NCBI GenBank assembly: GCA_028023455.1
Contig: JAQFVV010000043.1
Location: 434,001 to 498,000 of the forward strand
Length of the DNA: 64,000 bases
Direction of reading: 5' to 3'
From: Epiperipatus broadwayi
Taxonomy: Eukaryota > Onychophora > Udeonychophora > Euonychophora > Peripatidae
Positions 12,684 to 23,255 of this stretch are shown here, piece after piece; within the stretch, counting starts at the first letter, position 1; each line of letters begins with the position of its first letter. The translations under genes were made by a program, and so were the position numbers. The notes beneath the pieces were generated by a model that was given only the letters and a program-made list of their open reading frames with translations, did not search any database and was not told the DNA's origin.

Positions 12684-13325
12684 ACATATTTGTAAATACA
12701 AGCTCATAAAAGCAATGTCATGCTATATATGACTTGCTTTACTGATTACTAATATTGTTAAATATATTTAGAAAAATTCAAACTTTATTTAAACTTTTCA
12801 AATATATAACCATTTATTTGAATTATTAGTCATTTGATGATGATGGTTATGTGGGAAAATGTTTATAATATGTTCCACTAATACAATATCTTTATTTCGT
12901 CCATAGCAGTTGCCTAACTTTAAGCAATTTGTTAATTCATTTTATCAGTTAATTTTTGAATTACGTTCAAGATTATTTGAAAGACTGGGGGAATCGGTGA
13001 AGTTAATTTCTCATGTTAGACCTTTTCATTAGTAAACAATGTCCAACTGATACTTATTTTATTCATAGGAGATACATAAGCATTTCCCAAAAATTCACAA
13101 ATGTTTTAACTTTTTTCCTTTTAATTTAATTTGTAAACTTGGCATCAAGATAATTAATTCTAGGATGTTTTTATAGCAAAGTTGTAACATCAAACACCAA
13201 AAAACATCAAATTAAAGCATAGTTGATATAATCATCAATTATCTACCAAACATCACAATACACAGCACTTTGAATGCTATTCATTGTATAAATGAGATGT
13301 TTAAACTTTGCGATTAAATACTACT
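12684..13325. other. HYDIN intron, nothing recognised
   Basis: AT-rich sequence without terminal repeats, tRNA-like heads or open frames that I could support. Confidence 0.45.
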
Positions 13326-14109
13326 ATATAAATATGACTGTGCTAATGACACATACACACTGAAAAGCTGAATTTTTAAATTTTTTATGTATTAAAACAA
13401 TGCAAAGCAATACAAAATAAATATGTATAAGTGTGACAGAGTGCTTTCAAGGGACACAGCCCTCATAGTCATAGCCATATTGTAACTAACAAAATTAGTT
13501 AATTGCAGTGCCAGAGACAATCATATGTGCTACAAAATATCCAAGAATGCTTGGCATGAGAAATGTCATCAACTCCTGCCTTTCTTCACACAGGAATACC
13601 ATATTCAACCTCCAAGAATCCATAGAAACAGGAATCTTCGCAGCTATTAGACTATCAGTTTTCCTCATCTGTGCTCTCTGGTTGCTCCAATGTGCCATTA
13701 TTTTTGACCAGAGAGTATACTCAGTGAATCAAAAGCTCTTGGACCTAATTTGCTCTCTCAAAACCAGAGATACCAAACTAGCCCCACCTCCACTCCTCAC
13801 AGACACTTGGGCAATCTTCCAACTCCCATCTCAGCCTCTGTCATAGGACTCAATCACGAAGACATGCATTTCAGACCGGCCTGGACTACACACCGTTTAT
13901 GGAATACATAGTCATTTGCATAAATTTGCAATGCAATTAACTATTAGTTACAACATGGCTATGACTATGAGGGCCACGTCCCTTGAAAGTGTTCAACCAC
14001 ACCTATACATATTTATTTTGTATTGCTTTGCATTATTTTAATACATAAAGAATTTAAAAATTCAGTTTTGTGTGTGTATGCGTCGTTAGCGCAATCATAT
14101 TTATATATT
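13326..14109. repeat. Inverted-repeat element with protein-like interior
   Basis: The arms 13,326-13,507 and about 13,925-14,109 are inverted copies (for example tttcaagggacacagccctc against gagggccacgtcccttgaaa, and the shared word aaagcaatacaaaataaata). They enclose about 415 bp that is clearly richer in G and C than its surroundings. Both strands have open frames there. The minus-strand frame 13,698-13,495 (67 aa) has the more protein-like composition. The family is not recognised. A MITE that captured a gene fragment is one explanation. Confidence 0.75.
13495..13924 (-). pseudogene. Unrecognised protein-like fragment inside an inverted-repeat element
   Basis: I do not recognise this sequence. 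Read on the minus strand, the interior of the 13.3-14.1 kb inverted-repeat element gives a frame that looks more like real protein than the opposite strand. An upstream part ends at a stop near 13,733, followed by the open frame 13,698-13,495 that includes AHWSNQRAQMRKTDS, IPVSMDSWRLNMVF, a charged CEERQE and a hydrophobic segment ILGYFVAHMIVSG suited to a membrane helix. The last few residues run into the left arm. The plus-strand frame 13,508-13,846 (112 aa) overlaps it and may be only a shadow. It could be a captured host-gene fragment or a relic of a transposon protein. A protein search would settle which strand is coding. Confidence 0.3.
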
Positions 14110-14292
14110 CACTGTATAATTAACTAATTAAAAAATTTCTATAAACCTTATTAAAATATAATGGTCATGATTTTGTCTTTTTCAAAAAAAAAAAATTCTG
14201 CAGTAGTCAAAAAAATTTATATTAATTTATTCTTATTGAATATTGCCATATATGTATAAAATTTAATGGAAGTATACTAACTACCCTACACA

Positions 14293-14392
14293 GTCAAGCG
14301 GTGGTGGACTAGTGGTTAGCATATCTGTCTTCCAAGCAGCTGGCCCAGGTTTGCTTCCCGGTCAATGCATTTGACATATGAAAAAATATATA
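14293..14392 (+). repeat. SINE with tRNA-Gly(TCC)-like head
   Basis: The head has an A-box-like tggactagtggttagcat, an anticodon arm with cttccaa (TCC), and a B-box-like ggtttgcttccc, followed by the shared tail tttgacatatgaaaaaa. It is the plus-strand relative of the copy at 1,289-1,381. The acceptor stem is imperfect (gcggtgg against gtcaatgc), so it is not a functional tRNA gene. Confidence 0.75.
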
Positions 14393-14678
14393 TATACTAA
14401 CTACCGTATATTTTCTATATAAATAACATGCGTATATCAATAAGTAATAAAGAATACAGTTAAACCATCTATTTTTTAAACTTTAAATCTTTTTAAGCTT
14501 ATGGGTTCTGACATTGATGAAAATAAATAGAAAGGATGTATTAGTCTGATTTAAATACAGCATAAATCATTTCGAAATTCCAATTGTGCAAATAGAGGTT
14601 CGAGACAGAATCTTAATTAATATCAGATATAAATATAACATATTACATCCATGTGAAGTTTAAGAAATATATATTTAC

Positions 14679-14842
14679 CTTTGAGATATCTTTAGCCAAT
14701 TTCCAACTGCTAAAACCTCTGTATGAAGAGTTCGACAAGGAATTTCTCGATTTATTTTCTCATTAGCTTTAGGGGCATCAGCTGTTCCTACGAGGTTGTA
14801 CAAAAGTCCACTACCATCTGGTAAAGGAAAACAAACAGATCC
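14679..14842 (-). CDS. HYDIN: HYDIN exon (third recognised)
   Basis: On the minus strand the acceptor ttctag is followed by 164 bp and the donor gtaaat. It reads 54 residues plus two bases of a split arginine codon. The start GSVCFPLPDGSGLLY and the end TEVLAVGNWLKISQ match the typical HYDIN ASH-module signature (a phenylalanine-proline-leucine-proline-aspartate-glycine box, then an asparagine-tryptophan-leucine box before an arginine-phenylalanine). The exon starts on a codon boundary, directly continuing FKHQ from the exon at 31,662-31,955, and its two leftover bases join the A that opens the exon at 2,768-2,918. It acts in the motile-cilium central pair. No stop, frameshift or missing splice signal, so the gene looks intact here. 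Confidence 0.85.
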
Positions 14843-15044
14843 CTAGAAGATTTATAAAGGGATATAAATTTAAAACAATTTTACTATAGACTTAATTTTT
14901 TTTAATTAAAAAAAACATGTTGATCAATGTAGATATTATCCTATCCCGACAGATTGCTACAAATAATATGAGGCTTATCACAGATATGTATAAATATTCA
15001 AAATAAGAATCATAGATCACATGACCCTAATCTCTTAAGCTTGT

Positions 15045-15330
15045 AAGTTATAAACAATGAGAATTGCCAATTCCTCAACAAACTTTGTGATAAATGCTTA
15101 ACTAGAGAAAGCATTTAAAATATCTCCGTCAGGACCCCCTCCCCAAATCTCTGACCATGGTTTTGTGCTCTGAACCTATCCTAGCACCTCTCTGAGGAGT
15201 GCCAGAGTACAAAACCATGGTCAGAGGTTTGGGGGAGGGGGTCCTGATGGAGATATTTTAAATGCTTTCTCTAGCTAAGCATTTATCACAAAGCTTGTTG
15301 AGGAATTGGCAATCCTCATTGTTTATGTAT
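15045..15330. repeat. Hairpin element HP-H (HP-A relative) with hammerhead motif
   Basis: Arms of about 130 bp (agagaaagcatttaaaatat mirrored at about 15,253-15,272; ttccccaaacctctgaccatg type words on both sides) surround a short centre. The layout and outer words (gagaaa-n-atttaaaat-ctc) parallel HP-A, so I treat it as a subfamily. The hammerhead-like motif on the plus strand is described in its own entry. No ORF. Confidence 0.8.
15186..15228 (+). ncRNA. Hammerhead ribozyme-like motif in HP-H
   Basis: In order: acctct (stem I, 5' strand), ctgagga (core box), gtgc-caga-gtac (stem II, one G-U pair), aaa in place of the GAA box, accatggt (self-complementary stem III), c as the cleavage base, then agaggt, which pairs perfectly over six bases with the first segment. 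Only the G of the GAA box is changed, which should abolish activity of this copy. The complete stem I is the strongest argument that the fold is real. Confidence 0.75.
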
Positions 15331-15698
15331 AAATATTATTTACCATAATTTCTAAACACTTTGGATGATACTACACAAGTTATTACCTTGTTTGTCCTAA
15401 TAAAATGCACTCTGATCTGTGACTGATCATAAGCTATAAAAACTTTTAATAATATTATGGATAGCTTATTTACTCAATATTTATTTGCTTCTAAAATTCT
15501 TTAATATTTCCATGAAGGTTTGCAGATATCATGTTCTGCCATTCATCATTTCACTCTATAATTCATAAGTTGTCTTAAATTTTAATATTTCTGCAGTTGT
15601 TTTTAACTCTACTACTGGCTGTTTAATGACTGTTGGTGGCTAAAACATTAATATGAAAGACTGCCATTTCATTTCACATTTCAATGCAAATTGGTTGT
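15331..15698. other. HYDIN intron, nothing recognised
   Basis: AT-rich unique sequence between two hairpin elements. No supported feature. Confidence 0.4.
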
Positions 15699-16477
15699 AA
15701 TTTACAGACTAACAAAATGTCACATGATTATCATTTCCTATGCTTACACAAGCTGCTATTAACAATAGAAAACTCTCCAGACAGTAACGCCACCCAATGT
15801 TACTTTTGTCAACTAATTTTTAGTTGCATCATCTAACTGCAATTGAATGTGTGCATTTGCTCTTTACAATTATTCTGAATAGTTAATCTTTACACACATT
15901 CAGCTTAGTCCCCCTGTTGTGATTTGTGTTCTTTTACTACTTATGATGGTTCCATAAAGAAACACATCTTTAATGAAAGGGCGATTATTTAATAAAATTA
16001 AATTTTGGAATGTTTTTAGACAAAAAAATTGCAATGTAGCATTTTAATACTGGGAGAATCTTACCCAGAGGTAAACTCTCCATACAGTAGCACCACTCAG
16101 TGCAAGACAGAATAATCAATGGATGCAGGAAGGTTTTGTGCATAAAATTCCCAACCAGTGCCTACTCATCCATAATCCCCATACTGGCTTGGATTGAAAA
16201 TGTTAATGTGTTTTCATCTTGATACCCTGGCTTTATAGTTAAGTAAATAGGTAAAAGGAAATGGATGGAAGGTTGAATTAATCCTTAGATCTAGCTGCAG
16301 TGCTCTCTGGTCCAAAGTTCCTCATTGATGAAAGCTACAAGCTAAAAATTAGTGTGGGATATTGGATGAGGAGGTACTATAAGGGGATTTTATGCACACA
16401 CTCTACATCCATTGATTACTAAAGCTAGCACTGGGCCACTACTATCTGGAGTATGCTAATGCTAATTTACAGACTAA
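15699..16477. repeat. HP-B element with 14-bp target duplication
   Basis: The insert 15,713-16,463 is flanked by aatttacagactaa at 15,699-15,712 and 16,464-16,477. It begins with the HP-B leader (cacatgattatcatttcc) and has a first hairpin start near 15,770 (gaaaactctccagacagta), about 250 bp of unrelated interior, then a second hairpin (16,075-16,455). A degenerate hammerhead motif (cattgatgaaagctacaagc) lies near 16,323-16,360 on the plus strand. The long, perfect duplication supports one insertion event for the whole block. Confidence 0.8.
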
Positions 16478-17101
16478 TAAGCTATATGTAAAATATCAAT
16501 ATCATCTCCAAAACTCATCTAATTAGACTTACTGATGAGGATTATTAAGAATTTGTTGAAAAAACTGTAAAAATTTTGAATACTTCATCCAGATAATCCA
16601 TTCAGTATTAAGATAACTTTATCAAATCTTTGCAGTTCAATTGTGATTATCTGTTAACTAATCAATCTACTGGCTTAGGCTGCATGATATTAAGTTTACT
16701 TCTTTCTCAATTGGGCAATATTTATAAGAAACCATATCTTTCATTATAAATAAAATCTAAAAAAAGAGTTATTAAAAATTGACAAATGTCTAAAAATGTA
16801 TATACTTAGAACACACACACATATATATTTAAATCTTTGAATAAATTTCTTTATATCGAGTAAAAGCCATAATTAGATAGGTTTAATGAAATTGCATGTG
16901 AGATTCATTCTTTTCCAGAACTATATTCTACCGGGACTGTATCATGCATTGATAGTTTTCATCAACATAAAAATGGCTACACGTCATCTTAATATTATCA
17001 CTGTGCAATAAATAATTTCCTTATACTTTATGATCGAAAGCTCACAGATCAGAGTGATATGCAATTAAATTTCATCAGCATACTTAATTATAACAGCAAT
17101 C
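16478..17101. other. HYDIN intron, nothing recognised
   Basis: AT-rich sequence with a short CA/TA run near 16,812-16,830. No element or exon supported. Confidence 0.4.
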
Positions 17102-18046
17102 TTTAAAGTTGTAATTAATAATTTGTTAAACAAATACTCATTACATAAGTAATATATATTAACGCTATAACATTAAGACTATGCGCTTAGTTGCGACAGT
17201 AGGGACCTCTACAAATCTTAACACAAGAATTAACGACTTTAAAAGACAAGAGCGGGTCCCTCTTATTTTCAACCTACTTTTTTTTGTTATATAGGTGAAT
17301 CTAAAGCATTTTAATTTGAGAGCATGAAGCTATTAAATACTTCACTGATTAAGTCCACAATTTCTATACAAGCTAACATATGTTAAATTTGACTTGCTGT
17401 AAATCGAAAGATTTTGCGTACGTTAGTTTGTATAGAAATTGTGGATTTAATCAGTGAAGTATTTAATAGCTTCAAACTCTCAAATCAAAATGCTTTAGAT
17501 TCACCTATATAATTTAAAAAAAAGTAGATTGAAGATAAGAGTGGCCGCTCGTCTTTTAAAGTCATTAATCTAGTGTTAAGATTTGTAGATGTCCCTACTG
17601 TCACATCTAGGTGTATAGTTTTAAGGTTATAGCCTTAATATATATTACTTAGGTAATGTGTATGTGCTTAACAAATTATTAATTACAACTTTAAATTGTC
17701 TTAAAAGATTTTTAATTATAAGAGCTTCACATTGACTCACTGTAAATTGAAAGATTTCGCTAAAAGATTTTTAATTATAAGAGCTTCACATTGACTCACT
17801 GTAAATTGAAAGATTTCACATACATTAGTTAGTATAGAAATTGCAGACTTAATCAGTGAAGTATTTACTTTACACTCTCAAATCAGAATGCTTTAGATTT
17901 GCCTATATAATTAAAAAAAAAGTAGGTTGAAGATAAGAGTGGCCGCCCTTGTCTTTTAAAGTCATTTGTGTTAAGATTTGTAGAGGTCCCTACTGCCGCA
18001 TCTAGGTGCATAGTCTTAAGGTTATAGCCTTAATATATAATAAAAA
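17102..18046. repeat. Three-armed palindromic repeat HP-C
   Basis: Arms 17,102-17,395 and about 17,410-17,697 are inverted copies (ctttagattcacctatataa appears directly in the right arm and mirrored in the left; aagttgtaattaataatttg at the left end is mirrored at the right end). A third arm at about 17,818-18,046 repeats the right arm in direct orientation. Between them a 58-bp unit starting taaaagatttttaattataa is tandemly duplicated at 17,702 and 17,760. I found no hammerhead core here and no coding capacity. Confidence 0.75.
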
Positions 18047-18116
18047 TCTTTGTACTTTTAGCTATGAATTTTTTCAAAAATAAGATATTAAGATTTACTA
18101 CATTTCTATAAAATCA

Positions 18117-18460
18117 CTAAAATATCATATAATTACCATTTCCTATGCCTACACAAACTGTTAAAACAGTGGCAACTCTCTCCATACAGTAGTGTCACTT
18201 AGTGTAAGACATAGTAATTAATGGATTCTAGAAGGGATGGGCATAAAATCCCTATCTAGTACCTACTCTTTCAAAATCCCCAGACTACATTCTAGCTTGT
18301 TGTAGTGCTTTCAGATCCATGGCTTTTCACTGATGAAAATCACAAGCTAGAAACTAATCTGGATATATTGCATGAGTAGGCACTAGGTAGCAATTTTATG
18401 CACAAACCTAGCATTCATTGATTATTATGGCTTGCACTGGATGACACTATAATCTGAAGA
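18117..18460. repeat. HP-B element copy
   Basis: The leader (tcatataattaccatttcct) is followed by an arm with ccatacagtagtgtcactta. The mirrored arm ends near 18,455 with a damaged terminus. On the plus strand 18,324-18,366 holds a hammerhead-like motif: ctgatga, aa-n-tcacaagct stem II (weakened), gaa, actaat, c. No clear target duplication was found. Confidence 0.7.
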
Positions 18461-18769
18461 ATTTGCTATTATTATTTATTACACTTCTAACTTGGTCTAA
18501 ATAAATAAAGCTTATGAAATAATTACTGCGAATTAAATCATGTGTGTTCTCTTGATTTATATTTTGGAAACTGAATATTAGAACAAATTTCGTAATTACC
18601 ATACTATTATTAATTTCGATATTACAACCAATAGAAATGTCACAACAACATACCCAAATTTCTGTTCTACTTCTAGTTACATATGTGATATAATTAATAT
18701 ATGTAACCATTTGTCTGTGCTAACAACATAATAAATCGATAATCACCATCAATCTTTAATACAAAGATA
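18461..18769. other. HYDIN intron, nothing recognised
   Basis: AT-rich sequence. The minus-strand open frame at 18,447-18,710 has no recognisable domain, overlaps the end of an HP-B copy, and was not accepted as a gene. Confidence 0.4.
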
Positions 18770-18907
18770 AAATAAATAATTCTTGTCGAGCGTTGTTAGC
18801 TGAGAGGTCAGCGCAGCCGCCTTGCAAGCAAACAGTTGGTTGCAGACGGTTGTTGCGGGTTCTCCTCCCTGCCAATGCTATGACATATGGAAAAATAAAT
18901 AATTCTT
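18770..18907 (+). repeat. SINE (long-variable-arm tRNA-like head) with 15-bp target duplication
   Basis: The insert 18,785-18,892 is flanked by perfect 15-bp direct repeats aaataaataattctt (18,770-18,784 and 18,893-18,907), which is strong evidence of retroposition. The head starts gcgttgttagctgagaggtc (A box), has cttgcaa in the anticodon position and extra bases cagttggttgcagacggttg where a long variable arm would be, then a B-box-like gggttctcctccc and the tail tatgacatatggaaaaa. The same head type occurs at 32,147 and 44,176. Confidence 0.85.
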
Positions 18908-19499
18908 AATTTTTGTAAACATCTATCTTGACAAGATTTATTATCTCATCTAATATTTCATGTTTATCTGCACCTTCAACATTGATCTTCCTTCTTTAAA
19001 ACTAATTTTCTCCATAGCTTCAAAAAATTCTCTTAAATTATTCAAATATATACTTCTAATAATTTATACTTTACTTTTTCAACTTTCATATATTATAAAA
19101 TGCATTCCATATCTCTTATATTTCCACTTCACTTGTTATAAACTATTTTCCAAAAGCCTCTTTTCCTGTTTCATTTAGCTTATACATTCGTTAGACTTTA
19201 AAAGTACTTACCCTTTATCAAGTAATACTGTATTATTCCAAATATTATCATAAGTATATTCTATACCATAATTTTTATAATATTATGATTTATATTATAA
19301 TCTTAATATTTTTAGAGACATTTTTAGACTCGTATAACAATGTTACTAATCCTTTCCCACAGCTTTTTATAACATTTCATATTGATTAAATTGTGAATCC
19401 TCTTCTCCAATTGCAATGCCAGAAATTTTTCAATTAGCCTTTTTATATGTACATTAATTTCTGCATTTACTTAGTTTGTTGATTTTTCATATCTATTAT
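18908..19499. other. HYDIN intron, nothing recognised
   Basis: Pyrimidine- and T-rich sequence. The 72-residue open frame at 18,960-19,178 is low-complexity hydrophobic and looks like chance. Confidence 0.4.
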
Positions 19500-19700
19500 A
19501 CAGGCTATATATATATACCTGTACAAACATTGTATATATGCGTAGAGATGATAATCTGGACCGACTAACGAGTGTTGGTTTAGCACGAAATACGTTTATT
19601 GATGATTATTTATCTTTTAGACATATATGTGGTCAAATTATCTTTTAGACATGTATGTGGTCAAGTGTATCAGTAGTATGAGATAGTGTGGAGAGTTGTG
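19500..19700 (+). repeat. HP-G fragment with hammerhead motif
   Basis: Single-arm copy of HP-G in plus orientation. At 19,550-19,610 it keeps gataatc, tgg, accga, then ctaacga (core box with one change), gtgttggtttagcac (stem II), gaa, atacgttt (stem III), and a tail matching stem I (gatgatta). It continues into the outer-arm words gtgtatcagtagtatgagat and gtgtggagag. The second arm is missing. Confidence 0.75.
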
Positions 19701-20984
19701 CGTTTGTTGTCTTTTATAAATGATTATATTGAAAACCATTTAAACAGAACTACTACCACTCATAAATTGAAGAATCAAGAAACAGAATTCAAAATATCCT
19801 TCATAAAAGAATACAAAATCATACATTCCGTGTTACTTTATTAGCCACCAGAGTGTGACCCCCTTTATAGTTTATCTAATTTCTCTATCATACTATTCAA
19901 AGAACATCACTTTTGTAAGTTAAGGTTGGTACTGCCATCTCTTTCTATAACATTATTCACACATCACATTCACAATCATCTTTCTTTGTTTTTCTTTATA
20001 AAGCAAACATTTATATAATCCTTAGCACAATTATTTTATTCCTTATTGATATTCTTCAAAGATGACAACTTATCCATTCATTCCAAAAATAGAATTTACA
20101 ATGATTCATTTTATTCCTTATCTCACATTACATTTCTATGTTTCTACATCTTTTATATCTTCAACCAATAGTATTGAATCTCGAGCAAGAAACAAATCTG
20201 GAGTACGATATTGTTTTAACTCAAATATACTTGAACCAGCCTAAACAGTGATTAAATCTTCTATTTCTTTCAAAAATGATAGACCCTGAACAATCAATCC
20301 CACTGTTATCTTGTTAAACTTACAATCTTTCCAACAGCCAGTATTTCTAAATGATAATTAAAAGCATTTTGATATGACTTAATCTACAAGTACATAACCT
20401 TGCATAACTTTAATAATTATTTGCCCTCATTTAGATAAATATCAATGCTATGAATTTTATGCTACGGATTGCCATATTACTAGGAGCTCAGATATAAATT
20501 TTAAAATCAATTAATGGATCAAGATTTTCAAATATATATTTAATAGTATACATATGTGAAGAAAAAAGGTGAAATTAAAATAATATTTGTGATTAGAGTT
20601 TACAATAATAGATATCTTTAATTCAGTTTAAAGTAATAATCTTTAACCTAATTGTAGTTATTTAAAACATTGATATATTTAAAATATGGTCATTGTCATT
20701 TGTAGATTATTATATAACAAATATTATGGGTAAGTTATGAACAATAATGAAAGCATTTGAGAAGATATGATAATATGAGCCAACTAATGAAGCTACTTCA
20801 TTTGAAATTTATTTAAAGAGGAAAAGATTGGCTCTTTTTATTCACTTGTTTGTAGTAGTGTAATATTTGGCAAAAGTCTTAAGTTTTTATAATACATAAC
20901 TTTTTAATAATTATTCATTTCTAATCCTTCTAATCTAAAATGCCATATCAACTTTACTATAAACTTTTATTATTTCCTATAATA
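19701..20984. other. HYDIN intron, nothing recognised
   Basis: AT-rich sequence. Short open frames such as 20,062-20,244 show no domain. No terminal repeats found. Confidence 0.4.
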
Positions 20985-21290
20985 TATAGGGAGTTTGAAT
21001 TCAGACTTTCATATGACCCTCAACCATCCATGCTATCTCATACTGCTGATACACTTGATCACACACATGTTGAAAAGATAAATAGTCACCAATATACATA
21101 TTTTGTGCTAAACCAGCATTCGTCAGTTGGTCCAGATTATCTTCTCCACACATGTATACAATCAAAGCTTAGCTTATATTAAGCTAGCCAATCATCATAC
21201 TTTAATGGAAAAACTTCAAACCACTCCACCCCACAACTCTTCAGCTGTCCATTTCATTGAAAATCTAATGATGGAATGCATATAATGTAA
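20985..21290 (-). repeat. HP-G fragment with hammerhead motif
   Basis: Single arm of HP-G in minus orientation: outer-arm words gactttcatatgaccctcaa and ctcatactgctgatacactt, then the ribozyme motif at about 21,083-21,140 on the minus strand. The core reads ctgacga, stem II atgctggtttagcac, aaa in place of gaa, atatgtat, a. Both stem I segments are kept (accaa with ttggt, and gataatc with gactatt, partly). The other arm is absent. Confidence 0.75.
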
Positions 21291-21344
21291 AACAATTCTT
21301 AGATGAATTTATTATATTCATGTATTTGTATTGTGTTTGTTATA

Positions 21345-21395
21345 GTTCTGAAGAAGATTGCTGGGACAATCAAAAACGTCAATAATAGATTGTAA
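21345..21395 (+). ncRNA. Candidate hammerhead-like remnant
   Basis: ctgaaga, a, gattg-ctggga-caatc, aaaaacgtc: a core box, a stem-loop, and a damaged GAAACGUC-like box. As in HP-E, an extra A precedes stem II. It lies just downstream of an HP-G fragment. Similar sequences occur in Penelope-type terminal repeats as far as I recall, but one copy is weak evidence. Confidence 0.35.
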
Positions 21396-22035
21396 AAAGC
21401 ACTGTAAAAAGTAATAAAGAACATAAATGATATTAATATTATATGGATTTGGCAATGCAATAAGAAAAAGTTATAACTTCTTTTCTTCTGAAACTATTAT
21501 CTATAATAATAAAATTAATTTGCCTTTTACCTATTATTTTTCCAATCTGCAATCCCAAAATGACTATTCTATTTTTTTATGTTAATAAAAACTAATTCAT
21601 TAGTTCTAATATATTTTTCTTACATTCACCCCTCCTCTTTTCCTATGGACCTAATTGAAAATCAAAAAATATATTTTTCACTACTTTAATGTTTCCCCAT
21701 TTTTCAATATAACTTTTTGATTCTTATTCAATATCTTAAACATTTTAAAAATAAATATTCAATACTTTACCTTCCATCTCTGCATAAGCCTTCTTATCCT
21801 ACTTTTTACCTTTTTTCTTAGTTATCCAAAGCGTACACACTTGAAGCAGCAAGTTTCTTCTAGGACTGTCATATTTTCTTACATATAATTTTTTTATTTT
21901 TATACAACTTTAAACTATTTCTTTTAACTCAATTTATCTATTCCTTTTTTCACCCACCCCCCCCATAATTATGTACCTTAGTGTATTCTTTCTGCACTTA
22001 CTGCCCATTCCTGTTCTGGGTATTTAAATGGACAA
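21396..22035. other. HYDIN intron, nothing recognised
   Basis: T- and C-rich AT-biased sequence with a C-tract near 21,953. No feature supported. Confidence 0.4.
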
Positions 22036-22411
22036 ATTAAGGTACTATATGTGAGGGACCAAAGTGACTTAAAGTTAACATGGGTATAAGGACTTTGAGT
22101 ATTCTTATCATCGAATTTTTTGATGCCCCAAAAGTTGGAGAAGATTGAAATCTGTCCATTAAAGTTTGAAGATTTGCTATCTTAATATAAACTGAGCACT
22201 GGTTATATATATATATATATATGATCAACAGATTTACCAAAAACACCATCAAAGCGTGTTTGTTTACATAAACGTCAGAGTAAACATTCACTACCTCTTT
22301 CGTTAGTTCCACCTTCAGATCATGATTTCAAGCTGATGGTGTTTTTGGTAAAACGCCATCTGTTGATCATAAATACAAGCGTTTACAAGTTTAACTTGTT
22401 TTTTTTTGTTT

Positions 22412-22448
<37 letters not shown>

Positions 22449-22610
22449 AATATGGTGATCTGAACAAACTGATGAGTGCTGATTCAGCACGAAATATGCA
22501 TATTGGAGATCATTTATCTTTTTCACATGTGTGGTCATGTATATCAGTTGTATAAGATGGCATGCATAACTGTAGGAAACTTGAAAGTCTGAGTTCAAAT
22601 CCCTTCTAAA
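22036..22610 (+). repeat. HP-G element interrupted by a small hairpin
   Basis: The inner half of an HP-G arm (ttaacatgggtataagg, gaagattgaaatctgtcc, taatataaactgagcac) runs to about 22,215. The arm resumes at about 22,440 with the ribozyme motif and the outer-arm words gtgtggtcatgtatatcagt and gaaagtctgag. The break is filled by a separate hairpin (22,219-22,371: atgatcaacagatttacc mirrored by ggtaaaacgccatctgttga) plus a TA/TG microsatellite. Confidence 0.75.
22455..22513 (+). ncRNA. Hammerhead ribozyme motif in HP-G, intact core
   Basis: The core boxes are intact: ctgatga starting at 22,469, stem II gtgct-gattc-agcac (five perfect pairs), gaa, stem III atatgcat (self-complementary), a as the cleavage base. 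Outer stem I pairs tgatc (before the core) with gatca (after it); the inner stem I is weakened (aacaaa against ttggag). This is one of the best-conserved catalytic cores in the window. Confidence 0.78.
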
Positions 22611-23255
22611 TATATGTCATCTCCACAGCTCTCTCTAGTTTAATGAATAAAAATTATAAATTAATTCACCTAGCATTTTAACCCCTTCTCTAATGCAATA
22701 TATCATTTTTAACTGAATTAAAATTTCTGATAAACACATGCCACACATTTAAATAAACTAACATTGCCATTTTCATGCAGAGATTCTAACCTCAATTTTA
22801 TTGTTTTCCCTACTAGCAAATTTTGATAGTAATCCTTCTACCTAATGGGCTTATCTTGTTTTTAAAGCTCTAAACTTTCTTTAAGTAGTAATTTTTAAAA
22901 ACTTTTGTTTCCTAAGGAAATTTTCAACATGTTCATAAGAGATTTCAGACCAGTTTGGATTTTAGACATTGAATATCTATGCAAATGACTTTGAATGAGA
23001 TATATTATATTGTAATGATAATGCATTGATGATATATTTATGATGCACAATATGTGACTATACTTTTAAATGTGCTATACTGTGAGATAAGTGTAACAAC
23101 ATTAAATAAATAATATACCTGTTCTGGTCTTCAGAGCAGAGTTTATGATGATCATAAAAATCTGAGTACCACTTGATGAATATCATCAAGAAATGTTTCA
23201 GGGATATACTCTGATTTTATACTAATAGTTGATTACTATTTTCTTCACAATGTTT
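22611..23255. other. HYDIN intron, nothing recognised
   Basis: AT-rich sequence with no element or exon identified. Confidence 0.4.

Noticed and set aside
21953-21965. C-tracts (also near 4,274) and G-tracts as possible G-quadruplexes
   Set aside because: Single homopolymer runs do not supply four separate G-runs.
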